A stretch of DNA of 64,000 nucleotides, taken from positions 62,001 through 126,000 of the forward strand of contig NZ_CADIJW010000001.1 of NCBI RefSeq assembly GCF_902859745.1, given 5' to 3'. Below are positions 18,022 to 26,970 of this stretch, in pieces (the first letter of the stretch is position 1; each line of letters begins with the position of its first letter). This DNA is from Achromobacter dolens (GTDB lineage Bacteria > Pseudomonadota > Gammaproteobacteria > Burkholderiales > Burkholderiaceae_B). Below the pieces are notes generated by a model. That model had not been told where the DNA came from and did no database searches. It saw nothing but the letters and a program-made list of their open reading frames with translations. Position numbers and translations under genes: made by a program.

Positions 18022-18881
18022 CGACCCCGCGTACCGGCGCGCTGCTGATCCACGGCCTGGGCGGCACGGAATTCGACATGGGCTCGCTTCACAAGGTGCT
18101 GGCGCGCGCCGGGGTGCAAACCCATGGCGTCACGCTGCCCGGGCACGCGGGGCGGCCCGAGGACCTGCTGGACGTGCGGGTCGAGGACTGGATGGACGTC
18201 GTCACCCGGCGCTATCGCGAGCTGTGCGAGCAGTACGAGGTGGTGCACGTCATCGGCATGTGCCTGGGCGCCTTGCTGGCGGTCGAACTGTGCAAGCGCG
18301 AGTCGCACACCCGCGGCGCGCTGGTGTCGCTGTCGGCGCCGGTTTTCCTGGATGGCTGGAGCACGCCCTGGTACCGCGGCCTGCGCTATCTGCTGTATCA
18401 CGTGCCGGGTGTGCCGCGACGCATCCGGGTCGAGGAAGAAGATCCCTACGGCGTCAAGAGTGAACTGGTGCGGGCCTTCATCAAGGCGGGCTTTGCGCGC
18501 GGCGACGGCTTTCACTACCAATGGGTGCCGCTGGCCTGCGTGCGCCAGGTCGATCGCCTGCGCGGCATGGTCAAGCGCGGCCTGGAGCGGATGCGCTGCC
18601 CGACGCTGGTGATGCACGCAGTCGAGGATGAGCTGACCAGCCCGCGGTCGGCGCGGCTGCTGGGGGCGCGCATTCCCGGCGCGTCGGTGGTGCTGCTGCA
18701 GGACAGCTATCACATGATCTGCGTCGATCACGAGCGAGAGCGCGTGATGCAGAACGTCCTGAGTTTCCTGGGCAAGGACCCGGGCATCGTGCGCGTGCGG
18801 CGTCGCGACAATGCGCCGCGGCTCGCGCGGGGGCAGGAGGCGCAGGCGGGCGCCGAGGGCATGCTGGTCGCCGCCCGCTAG
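18018..18881 (+). CDS. Alpha/beta hydrolase (Est30/carboxylesterase-like) with Cys nucleophile
   Basis: 287 residues from GTG 18018; a longer frame opens at 17856, but the residues upstream of the GTG are Arg-rich and out of character, while H-G-L-G-G-T-E-F-D at residues 11-19 is the oxyanion-hole region of the family. The nucleophile elbow reads G-M-C-L-G with Cys82 in place of the usual Ser; Asp204 and His232 (D-S-Y-H-M-I) complete a plausible triad as in Est30-type carboxylesterases. Cys at this site is known in dienelactone hydrolases. Substrate unknown; coupled to the small upstream ORF. Confidence 0.85.
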   Translation: MTTPRTGALLIHGLGGTEFDMGSLHKVLARAGVQTHGVTLPGHAGRPEDLLDVRVEDWMDVVTRRYRELCEQYEVVHVIGMCLGALLAVELCKRESHTRGALVSLSAPVFLDGWSTPWYRGLRYLLYHVPGVPRRIRVEEEDPYGVKSELVRAFIKAGFARGDGFHYQWVPLACVRQVDRLRGMVKRGLERMRCPTLVMHAVEDELTSPRSARLLGARIPGASVVLLQDSYHMICVDHERERVMQNVLSFLGKDPGIVRVRRRDNAPRLARGQEAQAGAEGMLVAAR

Positions 18882-18894
18882 GGCGGCAGGCGAA

Positions 18895-19368
18895 TCAGGC
18901 CGCGGCCGGCTGGTCGGGCTGGTTGGGGTGCGACGGGCCTTGGGGATCGTTTTCCGCGTCGGGCCGCGGCGGCACCGCGGGCAGGCCCAGCGCCAGCCGC
19001 AGTCGCTGGCAGTCGGGATTGGGCGAGCCGTCGGGCATCCAGATGTCGAACTCGCGGCAGGGCGTCGGGCGGTTCTCGTAGATGGCGCAGTGGATGCCGG
19101 GTCGGCCCAGTTCGCCGCGCAGCGAGATGCAGCGGCCGCCGCCCATTTCAGTGCCCTTCATGCAGGCGCGCAGCGGGCTCATCTGCGTCACGAGGTCGAG
19201 CGGCACCTGGCCGCCGTTTTCGCCGGCCAGCTCGCCGATATAGAACGACACCCGGAAATGCGAGCAACAGGCGCCGCAGTCCAGACAGGGATTGGTGGCG
19301 GGGTTGCTGTCGCCGGCCAGCAGGGCGGGCGACACCAGGGTCAGGGCGGCTGTCTCGAGCAGGGACAT
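18895..19368 (-). CDS. YkgJ family cysteine-cluster protein
   Basis: 157 residues from the ATG at 19368. The cysteines C-L-D-C-G-A-C-C near residue 30 plus later Cys residues at R-C-I-S, H-C-A-I, T-P-C-R-E and D-C-Q-R match the YkgJ/UPF0153 family of presumed zinc- or iron-sulfur-binding proteins. Their biochemical role is not established. Convergent with the hydrolase gene, 13 bp apart. Confidence 0.85.
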   Translation of the reverse strand: MSLLETAALTLVSPALLAGDSNPATNPCLDCGACCSHFRVSFYIGELAGENGGQVPLDLVTQMSPLRACMKGTEMGGGRCISLRGELGRPGIHCAIYENRPTPCREFDIWMPDGSPNPDCQRLRLALGLPAVPPRPDAENDPQGPSHPNQPDQPAAA

Positions 19369-19583
19369 GGCGGGGATCCGAAAGCCTGTCCGGTCCCGGC
19401 ATGACGCAAAACGGGCTTGCATGCCGCAAGCCCGCCTGGCCGATCCGGGACGCGCTCGGGCACGGCCGGCGCGGGATCAGGGTGGGAAATAGTAGCTGGA
19501 TTCGGCTTGCGGCCGCTACGACTTTTTTTGGGGACGTTGCTGCGGTAGCATCGGAAACCCGATAGCCGCCAGGACCCTTTCCC

Positions 19584-20189
19584 ATGACCGCCAACTCCGA
19601 CTTTTCCGACGGCCTCGCCCGTTGCGCCTGGGTCGACACGTCCGCCGAATACATGGCGTACCACGACAACGAATGGGGCCGCCCGCAAGGCGACGACCGC
19701 GCCCTGTTCGAGCAATTGTGCCTGGAAGGATTCCAGTCGGGCCTGAGCTGGCGCACCATCCTGAACAAGCGCGAGGCCTTCCGCCGCGGCTTTGCCGCGT
19801 TCGAGCCGGCCAAGGTCGCGCGGTTTGGCGAAAAGCAGGTGCTGGCGCTGCTGGCCGACGCCGGCATCGTGCGCCATCGCGGCAAGATCGAAGCCGTCAT
19901 CAACAACGCCCAGCGGGCGCTGGAGATGATCCAGCGCGAAGGGTCGCTGGGAGCGTTCTTCTGGCGTTTCGAGGCGCCCCCGGGATCCCCGTCCACGCGC
20001 GGCGCGTCGACCTCGGCGCAATCCGAGGCCTTGTCCAAGGCCCTCAAGAAGCTGGGGTGGAAGTTCGTCGGCCCGACCACGGTGTATGCCTTCATGCAGT
20101 CGGTCGGCATGGTCAACGACCATCATCCCGACTGCCACTGCCACGGTCTCAGCGAGCAGGCGCGCAAGGCGTTCCGGCGGCCGGCGTAA
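19584..20189 (+). CDS. tag: DNA-3-methyladenine glycosylase I
   Basis: 201 residues. Removes 3-methyladenine from alkylated DNA. The N-terminal C-A-W-V plus Y-H-D-N-E-W-G and the C-terminal G-M-V-N-D-H-H-P-D-C segment carry the Cys/His zinc-snap residues typical of Tag. Length is usual for the family. Preceded by a GC-poor stretch, so probably transcribed alone. Confidence 0.95.
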   Translation: MTANSDFSDGLARCAWVDTSAEYMAYHDNEWGRPQGDDRALFEQLCLEGFQSGLSWRTILNKREAFRRGFAAFEPAKVARFGEKQVLALLADAGIVRHRGKIEAVINNAQRALEMIQREGSLGAFFWRFEAPPGSPSTRGASTSAQSEALSKALKKLGWKFVGPTTVYAFMQSVGMVNDHHPDCHCHGLSEQARKAFRRPA

Positions 20190-20305
20190 GGTGGCTGGTC
20201 CAAGGCGGCCGACACAAGGGGGGCTGGCACAAGGCGGCCCGTTGGCTAGGCGCCTGTGCATAACGTGGCGGCGGGCCGGCACGCATCGCCGGTCTCCTGC
20301 GGCGC

Positions 20306-22231
20306 CTATCCGGCAGCGGCCGGCGCCTTTGCATCCTGCGCCACGGCGGCCGCGCCCGGGATGCAGTAGCGCCCTTCGCGGTAGGCCCAACTGGGCCAAA
20401 GCGCGTGCGCCAGCGCCTCGTCGGCCAGCGCCGGGTCCAGCGGCGCCGGGGCATAGTCTTCCGGCGCGGTGTAGCGGTACTGCACCGGGGTCTTGTTCGG
20501 CGCCAGCACCAGCAGGTCGTTTTCCTTCAGGTAGCCATAGGTGTTGTCGTACTGCATGATGGCGCGGCCCGGCGTGCTGCGGGTCAGGTCATGGCCGAGC
20601 ATCGGGTGTTCGGTATCGACGCCGATCAGCGACAGCAGCGTCGGCGCCAGGTCGATCTGGCTGATCAGGCGGTCGTCGCGCCGCGGTTCGATGCCGGCGC
20701 CCAGGATCACGGCGGGAATATGGAAGTGGCGCACCGGCACCAGGCTGGCGCCGAACACGCGCGAGTCGTGGTCGGCGGCGATCAGGAAGACCGTGTTTTC
20801 CCAGTACGGTGCCGCCTTGGCGCGTTCAAAGAAGCGGCCCAGGGCCCAGTCGGCGTAGCGCACGGTGTTTTCCACCGTGGCCGGGTTGCCTTCGGTCTGA
20901 ATGCGGCCCGCCGGGTATTCCCAGGGCGAATGGTTCGAGACGCTGAAGGCCAGCGTGAAGGTGGGCTGGTCGCCGTCCTCGCGCAGCAGCCGGTCGAGCT
21001 GGTTGAACATGTCCTCATCGGACGCGCCCCAGGTGCCGACGAAGGCGGGATCGACAAAGTCCTCGCGGTCGACGATCTGGCGAAAGCCGTTGCCCAGGAA
21101 GAAGCCCTTCATGTTGTCGAAGTGCGATTCGCCGCCGTAGATGAAGCGCGAGTGGTAGTCGTGGCGGCCCAGCAGGTCGGCCAGCGAGAAGAAGCCGCGT
21201 TGCGAGCGCGGCAGCTTGAGCACGGCCTGCGCCGGCGTGGGCAGGAAGCCGGTCACCACCGCCTCCAGGCCGCGCACCGAGCGCGTGCCGGTGGCGTAGG
21301 CGCGGGTGAAGGTCCAGGCGTCGCGCGCCAGCGCGTCCAGTTCGGGCGTCAGATCCATGCCGCCCAGGCCGGCGCTGTACTGCGCGCCCAGGCTCTCTTC
21401 CAGAATGATGACCAGGTTGAGCGGCCGCGCGGTCTTGCGGCTGGCGGGCTGGCGATGCAGGCTGGGGTATTCCGCGTTGGCCGGCGGATAGGGCAGGCCA
21501 GCCCGCGTCAGTACGCGGCGCTGCATGTCATCGTCGTCCATGCCGCCGTACACAGCCGAGGCCGACTTTTCGTTTTTCATGCTGTAGACGGCGTAGAACA
21601 CGTTATAGAGCGAGTTCAGGGCCAGGGTGTTGAGCATGCCGTCGGAACTGTAGGCCACCGACGACGGGTTGATCGGCCGGTGGCCGAGGGTGCCGCGGAT
21701 CGCCAGGATCACCACCGCCAGGAGCGCCAGGCTGGCCAGCGGCATCTGCCACCAGGCCAGTTGCGCGTCGGGCTCGGCGTGGCCGAACAGCGCATAGCCG
21801 CCCCAGCCAATCAGCCCGAGGGCGCCAAAGCCGCCCAGCAGCGCGCCCTTGTAGCCGCGCCACAGCATGCCCGAGACTTCGCGCGGGTGCTTCAGGTATT
21901 CGACGAACAACCGGTTGGGACGGGTGTCGTATTCGAGAATGAAGGGCGGCGTGGCGACTTCCAGGAACGCCAGCAGGATGAACGCGACCAGATACCAGAT
22001 GCCGGCGGCGGTGGCGGCGAACGGCAGGTGGCCGAGCCACGGCGACAGCACGATCGGCAGCGCGCCCAGCACGCCGATCTGGTGCGCGTCGATGCGCAGC
22101 CCGCCCAGCAGCAGGGGAGCCAGGCCGCCGGCGTTGCGCACGCGCTGCCATTGCCAGGCGGCCAGGGCCAGGCGGCTGAGGGTCAGTAGCGCGAACGCCG
22201 CCACCACGAAAATCAAGCTCGAATGCCGCAT
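20306..22231 (-). CDS. LtaS-like sulfatase-fold membrane phosphotransferase
   Basis: 641 residues. About four to five N-terminal membrane helices (within 1-195), then an extracytoplasmic sulfatase-fold domain. Visible catalytic features: metal-binding E-E-S-L-G near 279, T-G-T-R-S-V-R-G near 313 (position of the nucleophilic Thr), Y-G-G-E-S-H-F, S-N-H-S-P-W, and A-D-H-D-S-R near 485. In Gram-positives LtaS transfers glycerol phosphate; Gram-negative relatives (OpgB, EptA-like, CptA) put phosphoglycerol or phosphoethanolamine on periplasmic glucans or LPS. The substrate here is not known. Divergent from asmA. Confidence 0.85.
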   Translation of the reverse strand: MRHSSLIFVVAAFALLTLSRLALAAWQWQRVRNAGGLAPLLLGGLRIDAHQIGVLGALPIVLSPWLGHLPFAATAAGIWYLVAFILLAFLEVATPPFILEYDTRPNRLFVEYLKHPREVSGMLWRGYKGALLGGFGALGLIGWGGYALFGHAEPDAQLAWWQMPLASLALLAVVILAIRGTLGHRPINPSSVAYSSDGMLNTLALNSLYNVFYAVYSMKNEKSASAVYGGMDDDDMQRRVLTRAGLPYPPANAEYPSLHRQPASRKTARPLNLVIILEESLGAQYSAGLGGMDLTPELDALARDAWTFTRAYATGTRSVRGLEAVVTGFLPTPAQAVLKLPRSQRGFFSLADLLGRHDYHSRFIYGGESHFDNMKGFFLGNGFRQIVDREDFVDPAFVGTWGASDEDMFNQLDRLLREDGDQPTFTLAFSVSNHSPWEYPAGRIQTEGNPATVENTVRYADWALGRFFERAKAAPYWENTVFLIAADHDSRVFGASLVPVRHFHIPAVILGAGIEPRRDDRLISQIDLAPTLLSLIGVDTEHPMLGHDLTRSTPGRAIMQYDNTYGYLKENDLLVLAPNKTPVQYRYTAPEDYAPAPLDPALADEALAHALWPSWAYREGRYCIPGAAAVAQDAKAPAAAG

Positions 22232-22460
22232 CGGGCCTCCAGGTAATACTACTGCGCCGCCGCCAGGACGGTTGCCGGTCGATCGCCGCGCATTTGAACA
22301 GGGCGGGCGTCAAAAAAACGGTGGAAATCCTTCCGTGCGGGGGCAAACGGCGGGATCCCGCGGGGGCGGCTTTGTAACTTTTGCCGACCGCGCTCTATGA
22401 CACGGAAAAATCCGTACACATTATGGGGCCCGCAAGCTTAACCCGCCGCGCGCGGCGCGC

Positions 22461-22474
22461 TACCCTTTAGGGTA
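22461..22474. promoter_or_regulatory. Palindrome in asmA/LtaS-like divergent region
   Basis: TACCCT-TT-AGGGTA lies about 50 bp upstream of the asmA start within a 293-bp divergent control region (22232-22524). Another small inverted repeat (acgga / tccgt) sits near 22402-22415. Either could be an operator; no known site is recognised. Confidence 0.3.
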
Positions 22475-22524
22475 AATAGGGCCGGTGCATCGGCGCTCCG
22501 GCGGCAACGGCAAGGATAATAACG

Positions 22525-24597
22525 ATGACGCGCAAAACAAAAATAGCGGTCGGGATTGTGGGCAGCCTCGTCGTCCTGGTGGCGGTGCTGGTCGTGCTGG
22601 TCGCCACCTTCGACTGGAACCGCGCCCGGCCGATGATCAACGAACGCGTCAGCGCGGCCATCGGACGGCCGTTCGCCATCAATGGCGACCTGACCGTGAC
22701 ATGGTCGCGTGAATCGGACGAGAGCGGTTGGCGCGCATGGGTGCCATGGCCGCACATCGTGGCCAACGACATCAGCGTCGCCAATACCGAATGGGCTAGG
22801 GTGCCGGAGTTCGCCACCCTCAAGCGCGGTGAGTTCAGCCTGTCGCCGCTGCCGCTGCTGGCCCACCGGGTCGTGATCCGGCGCATCCAGTTGACCGAGC
22901 CCGCCGCCGACCTCGAGCGCCTGGCCGACGGTCGCGCGAACTGGGTCTTCACCCTGCCCGAGACCGGCGAGCCTTCGCCGTGGGTGCTGGACATCAATGA
23001 AATCGGCTTCGACAAAGGCAGCGTCGGCCTGTCCGATGCGATCCTGCAGGCGGACCTGACCGTGCTGGTCGATCCGCTGGGCAAGCCCGTGCCGTTCGCC
23101 GACGTGGCCGGCGCGGCCTTCGTGCCCGAAGACGCCGCCGCCGCGGCGCCGCGCGACTATGTCTTCGGCTGGAAGGTCGACGGTAAATTCAAGAACCTTC
23201 CCACCAAGGGCGAAGGCAAGGTCGGCGGCATGCTGGCGTTGCAGGATCCCAAGCAACCGTTCCCGGTGCAGGCCGACGTGTCGATCGGCGGCACCAAGGC
23301 GGCCATCACCGGCACCCTGACCGACCCGGCCAACCTGGGCGCGCTGGACCTGCGTCTGAAGCTGTCGGGCGGCTCGATGGCGCAACTGTATCCGCTGACC
23401 GGCGTGACGCTGCCCGACACCCCGCCGTATTCCACCGATGGCCACCTGGTGGCCAGGCTGCGCCACGCCGGCGGCGCGGTGTTCGAATACCGTGATTTCA
23501 ATGGCCGCGTCGGCAACAGCGACCTGCATGGCGACGTGACGTTCTCGCTGGCGGCCCCGCGTCCGAAACTGACCGGCAAGCTGTCGTCCAAGCAGTTGCG
23601 CATGGCCGACCTGGGGCCGCTGATCGGCGTGCAGTCCGGTAAGCCCGCCCCGGCCCAGGACAAAGCCAAGGACGCCCCCGCCAAGCCGCCCAACGGCAAG
23701 GTGCTGCCGACCCAGGCGTTCCGCACCGACCGTTGGCGCGACATGGACGCCGATGTGGCGCTGGAGGCCGGCCGCATCGTGCACGATGCCAAGCTGCCGT
23801 TGACGGACCTGACGGTGCACTTGATCCTGCAGGACGGCCAACTCACGCTCGATCCGCTGCGCTTCGGCATGGCCGGCGGCAACATGGCGGCGACCGTGCG
23901 GCTGGACGGATCCAAGGCGCCGCTGACGGGGCGAGTCGAGATGCACGCGCGGCGATTGCGGCTCAAGCAACTGTTCCCGTCGGCGGAGTCGATGCAGAGC
24001 GCGCTGGGCGAATTGAACGGCGACCTGGCGCTGTCGGGCACGGGCAATTCCGTGGCCGCGTTGCTCGGCTCGGCCAGCGGCGATATGAAGATGCTGGTCA
24101 ACGATGGCGTCATCAGCCGCAGCCTGATGGAGATTGCCGGCCTGAACGTCGGCAACTACGTCGTCTCGAAGCTGTTCGGCGACGACGAGGTCAAGATCAA
24201 CTGCGGCGCGGCCGACCTGGAGATGAAGAGCGGCGTGATGACGCCACGCGTGTTCGTGTTCGACACCGAGAACGCGCTGATCAACATCACCGGCACCACC
24301 GACTTCAAGAACGAGAAGCTCGACCTGGACATCACGCCCGACAGCAAGGGCTTCCGCATTTTCTCGCTGCGTTCGCCGCTGTATGTGCGCGGCACCTTCG
24401 GCAAGCCGGACGTGGGCGTGCACGTGGGGCCGCTGGCGGCGCGCGGCGCGGGCATGGTGGCGCTGGGCGTGATCCTGACGCCGGCGGCGGGTCTGCTGGC
24501 GCTGATCGCGCCCAGCACCTCCGACGACAACTCCTGCGGCACGCTGCTCAAGCAGATGCGCACCCCGCCCAAGGCGCCGGCGCCCAAGGGCAAGTAG
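22525..24597 (+). CDS. asmA: AsmA family protein
   Basis: 690 residues. One N-terminal membrane anchor (residues 7-29) followed by the periplasmic AsmA domain: F-D-W-N-R-A-R-P at the helix end and the conserved C-terminal block with L-N-V-G-N-Y-V-V-S-K-L-F, I-N-C-G-A-A-D-L and the T-E-N-A-L-I-N-I-T-G strand. AsmA-type proteins belong to the group of bridge-like proteins thought to carry phospholipid between membranes. A Lys/Pro/Ala-rich insert is at about 370-395. Its stop is only 6 bp from the convergent diguanylate cyclase stop. Confidence 0.92.
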   Translation: MTRKTKIAVGIVGSLVVLVAVLVVLVATFDWNRARPMINERVSAAIGRPFAINGDLTVTWSRESDESGWRAWVPWPHIVANDISVANTEWARVPEFATLKRGEFSLSPLPLLAHRVVIRRIQLTEPAADLERLADGRANWVFTLPETGEPSPWVLDINEIGFDKGSVGLSDAILQADLTVLVDPLGKPVPFADVAGAAFVPEDAAAAAPRDYVFGWKVDGKFKNLPTKGEGKVGGMLALQDPKQPFPVQADVSIGGTKAAITGTLTDPANLGALDLRLKLSGGSMAQLYPLTGVTLPDTPPYSTDGHLVARLRHAGGAVFEYRDFNGRVGNSDLHGDVTFSLAAPRPKLTGKLSSKQLRMADLGPLIGVQSGKPAPAQDKAKDAPAKPPNGKVLPTQAFRTDRWRDMDADVALEAGRIVHDAKLPLTDLTVHLILQDGQLTLDPLRFGMAGGNMAATVRLDGSKAPLTGRVEMHARRLRLKQLFPSAESMQSALGELNGDLALSGTGNSVAALLGSASGDMKMLVNDGVISRSLMEIAGLNVGNYVVSKLFGDDEVKINCGAADLEMKSGVMTPRVFVFDTENALINITGTTDFKNEKLDLDITPDSKGFRIFSLRSPLYVRGTFGKPDVGVHVGPLAARGAGMVALGVILTPAAGLLALIAPSTSDDNSCGTLLKQMRTPPKAPAPKGK

Positions 24598-24603
24598 GCG
24601 GCG

Positions 24604-26199
24604 TCAGCGCGGCAACGCCATGCGGGCGCCGTCGCGCGCCTGGTTGTCGGCGACGCAGACCGCGTTGCGGCCGTGGTTCTTGGCGTAGTAGAGGGCGCGG
24701 TCGGCGCGCTGGATCACCTCGTCCAGCGTGGCGCCGTGCTCCGGGTAGCAGGCCACGCCGGCCGACAGCGTGATCGGCGCGGGCAGGCCGGTTTCGGTGC
24801 CGAGCGCCTCCAGCTTCTGGCGCAGTCGCTCGGCCGTGGCCACCGCGGCCGCCAGCGGCGCACCCGGCATCAGCATCACGAACTCCTCGCCGCCGCTGCG
24901 CGCGACCGTGTCGCCGCTGCGCGACCCCTCGATCAGCAACGCCGCCAGCACCTGCAGCGCGCGGTCGCCGGCGGCATGGCCGTACAGATCGTTGACGTTC
25001 TTGAAGTGATCGATGTCCAGCGCCACGATGGCCAGCGGCGTCTCGGCGGCCTGCAGCAGCGCCATGGCTTCGTTCAGGCCGCGGCGGTTCAGCAGCGACG
25101 TCAGGGTGTCTGTGGTGGAGGCGCGGCGCAGGTCGCGGATCTTGTGCTGGATCGAGTTCAATCCCATCAGCAGCGCGCGCTTGAGCTGCGAGGCTTCGAA
25201 ATACCACGAACGCACTTTGCGGATGCGCTCGGCCGAGTCGGGGTCCTGCATGTGCTTGGCGATGCTGGCCAGTTCCCCGAGCGGGCGGGCGATCCAGCGC
25301 GACAGCAGCCAGATCAGCAGGATCGAGATCAGCAGCAGCGGCAGGGTGTTGCGCGCGGTCGCCATCAGCAGGTCGTTCAGGGGCAGCAGGGTGCTGGCCA
25401 CCGGCCGCTGCGCGACGATGGTCCAGCCGGTGCTGGGCACCGGCGCGAAGCCGGCCAGGATCTCGGTGCCCGTCGCGTCGGTGAAGCGCGCTTCGCCGGT
25501 TTCGCCGCGCAGCGCCGCGGCCAAGGCGGTCTTGTTCGCGGACATGCTGCCCAGGCGGCTGCGGTCGGGGTGATAGATCAGGGTGCCGTCACGCGCCAGC
25601 ACATACAGCAGCGAGTCGTCGCGGTTGAAATGCTGGCCGAGCAGGCGATCCAGCACGTTGTCTTCGTGCAGGTAGAGCGTGCCGGCGATATAGCCGAGAT
25701 AGCGGTAGTCGCGCGAGAAGATCGGATGGGTGTACAGGATCAGCCAGCGGCCGGTGCTGGCGCGGAAGGGTTCGCTGATGAACGGCCGGCGCGTGCTCAG
25801 GGCGGTCCGGGCGGCGTCGCTGGTCATCTGCTGGCCCATCAGTTGCGGGTAGGAGGTCGACACCGCCAGCACTTTGCCCTGCGCCGACACCACGAAACTG
25901 GAATTGAAATGGCCCAGTTGCTCTTCCTGGCGCCGCGTCTCCGACGACATCAGTTCCGGGTGGGTCTCCATGTGGGCCAGCATGTCGGCGCTGTAGGCCA
26001 GGTGACGCCGCAGGTCAGCAAGGAAATATTCCGTGGTGGCGGCGAGCTTGGCGGCATAGACACGGTTGCTTTCGAGCGCGTTGTGCAACAGCAGGTCGCG
26101 TTGCACCAGGTAGCTGGCATGCAGACCCGCGGCCAGCACCAGGAAGATCGACAGCAGGCTGATCCATAGGATGAGACGCCGGAGGTCGAGGCGGAGCAT
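24604..26199 (-). CDS. Diguanylate cyclase with periplasmic Cache sensor
   Basis: 531 residues from the ATG at 26199. Membrane helices at about 8-28 and 280-302 flank a double-Cache-like periplasmic domain; a HAMP-like linker and a GGDEF domain (365-520) follow. The active-site motif is S-G-G-E-E-F near residue 436, an active variant, and R-S-G-D eight residues before it fits the inhibitory I-site, so product feedback by c-di-GMP is expected. It should make c-di-GMP in response to an extracellular signal. Lies between asmA and a TetR gene. Confidence 0.93.
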   Translation of the reverse strand: MLRLDLRRLILWISLLSIFLVLAAGLHASYLVQRDLLLHNALESNRVYAAKLAATTEYFLADLRRHLAYSADMLAHMETHPELMSSETRRQEEQLGHFNSSFVVSAQGKVLAVSTSYPQLMGQQMTSDAARTALSTRRPFISEPFRASTGRWLILYTHPIFSRDYRYLGYIAGTLYLHEDNVLDRLLGQHFNRDDSLLYVLARDGTLIYHPDRSRLGSMSANKTALAAALRGETGEARFTDATGTEILAGFAPVPSTGWTIVAQRPVASTLLPLNDLLMATARNTLPLLLISILLIWLLSRWIARPLGELASIAKHMQDPDSAERIRKVRSWYFEASQLKRALLMGLNSIQHKIRDLRRASTTDTLTSLLNRRGLNEAMALLQAAETPLAIVALDIDHFKNVNDLYGHAAGDRALQVLAALLIEGSRSGDTVARSGGEEFVMLMPGAPLAAAVATAERLRQKLEALGTETGLPAPITLSAGVACYPEHGATLDEVIQRADRALYYAKNHGRNAVCVADNQARDGARMALPR

Positions 26200-26213
26200 G
26201 GAAGGTAGGACCG

Positions 26214-26855
26214 TCAGGCGTGGGCGCGGCCTGGGGGCGGGCCGGAATGGGGCAGGCCGGCGAGCGCATCCCAGGCGCACATCGCCTGGCGCGCGACCGC
26301 TTGCAAGGTCTTGCGGCTGGCGCCGTCGCGCGCCTGGATCGACATTCCGTGCAGGATGGTGGTGTAGAACGCGGCCAAGCCTTTCAGGTCGGTGCCGGCG
26401 GGCAATTCGCCGGCGGCGGCGCCGGCGGTCAGGCGGGCCAGGATGCGGCCTTGCATTTCGCGCCGATTGTCGCCCAGGAACACGCCCACGCCGGCGTCGG
26501 TGTCGGCGCCGGCCGGCGCGCCCAGCACGATCAGGCAGCCCGGCGGAGCGCCGGGGGTGGTGAAGCGTTCGGCAGCCGCCAGCAGCATGCCGCAGATGCC
26601 CGCGCGGGCGGTGGGGGCGTCGGTCAGCGCGCGGCGCGATGCGGCGCCGTCGGTGTCGCGGTAAAGCTGCACCGCTTCGCGAAATAGTCCCTCTTTAGAG
26701 CCGAATGCGCCATAGAGACTGGGCGAGTTGATGCCCATCGCGGCCGTCAGATCGGTTAGCGATGCTCCTTCATATCCCTTCGACCAGAAGACTTCCATGG
26801 CCTTGCGCAAGGCCTGGGCCCGGTCGAAGTTCCTGGGACGCCCACGTTCTGCCAT
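26214..26855 (-). CDS. TetR family transcriptional regulator
   Basis: 213 residues from the ATG at 26855. HTH at residues 9-55 (A-L-R-K-A-M-E-V-F-W-S-K-G-Y-E-G-A-S-L-T). The C-terminal part contains P-G-C-L-I-V-L-G-A, typical of the TetR subgroup that regulates adjacent oxidoreductases. Divergent from an SDR gene, with a 20-bp near-palindrome between them. Confidence 0.92.
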   Translation of the reverse strand: MAERGRPRNFDRAQALRKAMEVFWSKGYEGASLTDLTAAMGINSPSLYGAFGSKEGLFREAVQLYRDTDGAASRRALTDAPTARAGICGMLLAAAERFTTPGAPPGCLIVLGAPAGADTDAGVGVFLGDNRREMQGRILARLTAGAAAGELPAGTDLKGLAAFYTTILHGMSIQARDGASRKTLQAVARQAMCAWDALAGLPHSGPPPGRAHA

Positions 26856-26937
26856 GACCCGGATTTTACTCGCGAGAGTTATTTTGTGTTGATTGATAAA
26901 AAAATCGTTGACGGCCGCTTGGCGGCAGTCGATGATA

Positions 26938-26957
26938 TTTGTACTGAACACTACAAA
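26938..26957. promoter_or_regulatory. Putative TetR operator
   Basis: tttgtactga/acactacaaa: 8 of 10 positions are symmetric. It lies 14 bp upstream of the SDR start codon and 83 bp from the tetR start, suited to repress the SDR gene directly. Confidence 0.6.
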
Positions 26958-26970
26958 TTATGGTGAATCC

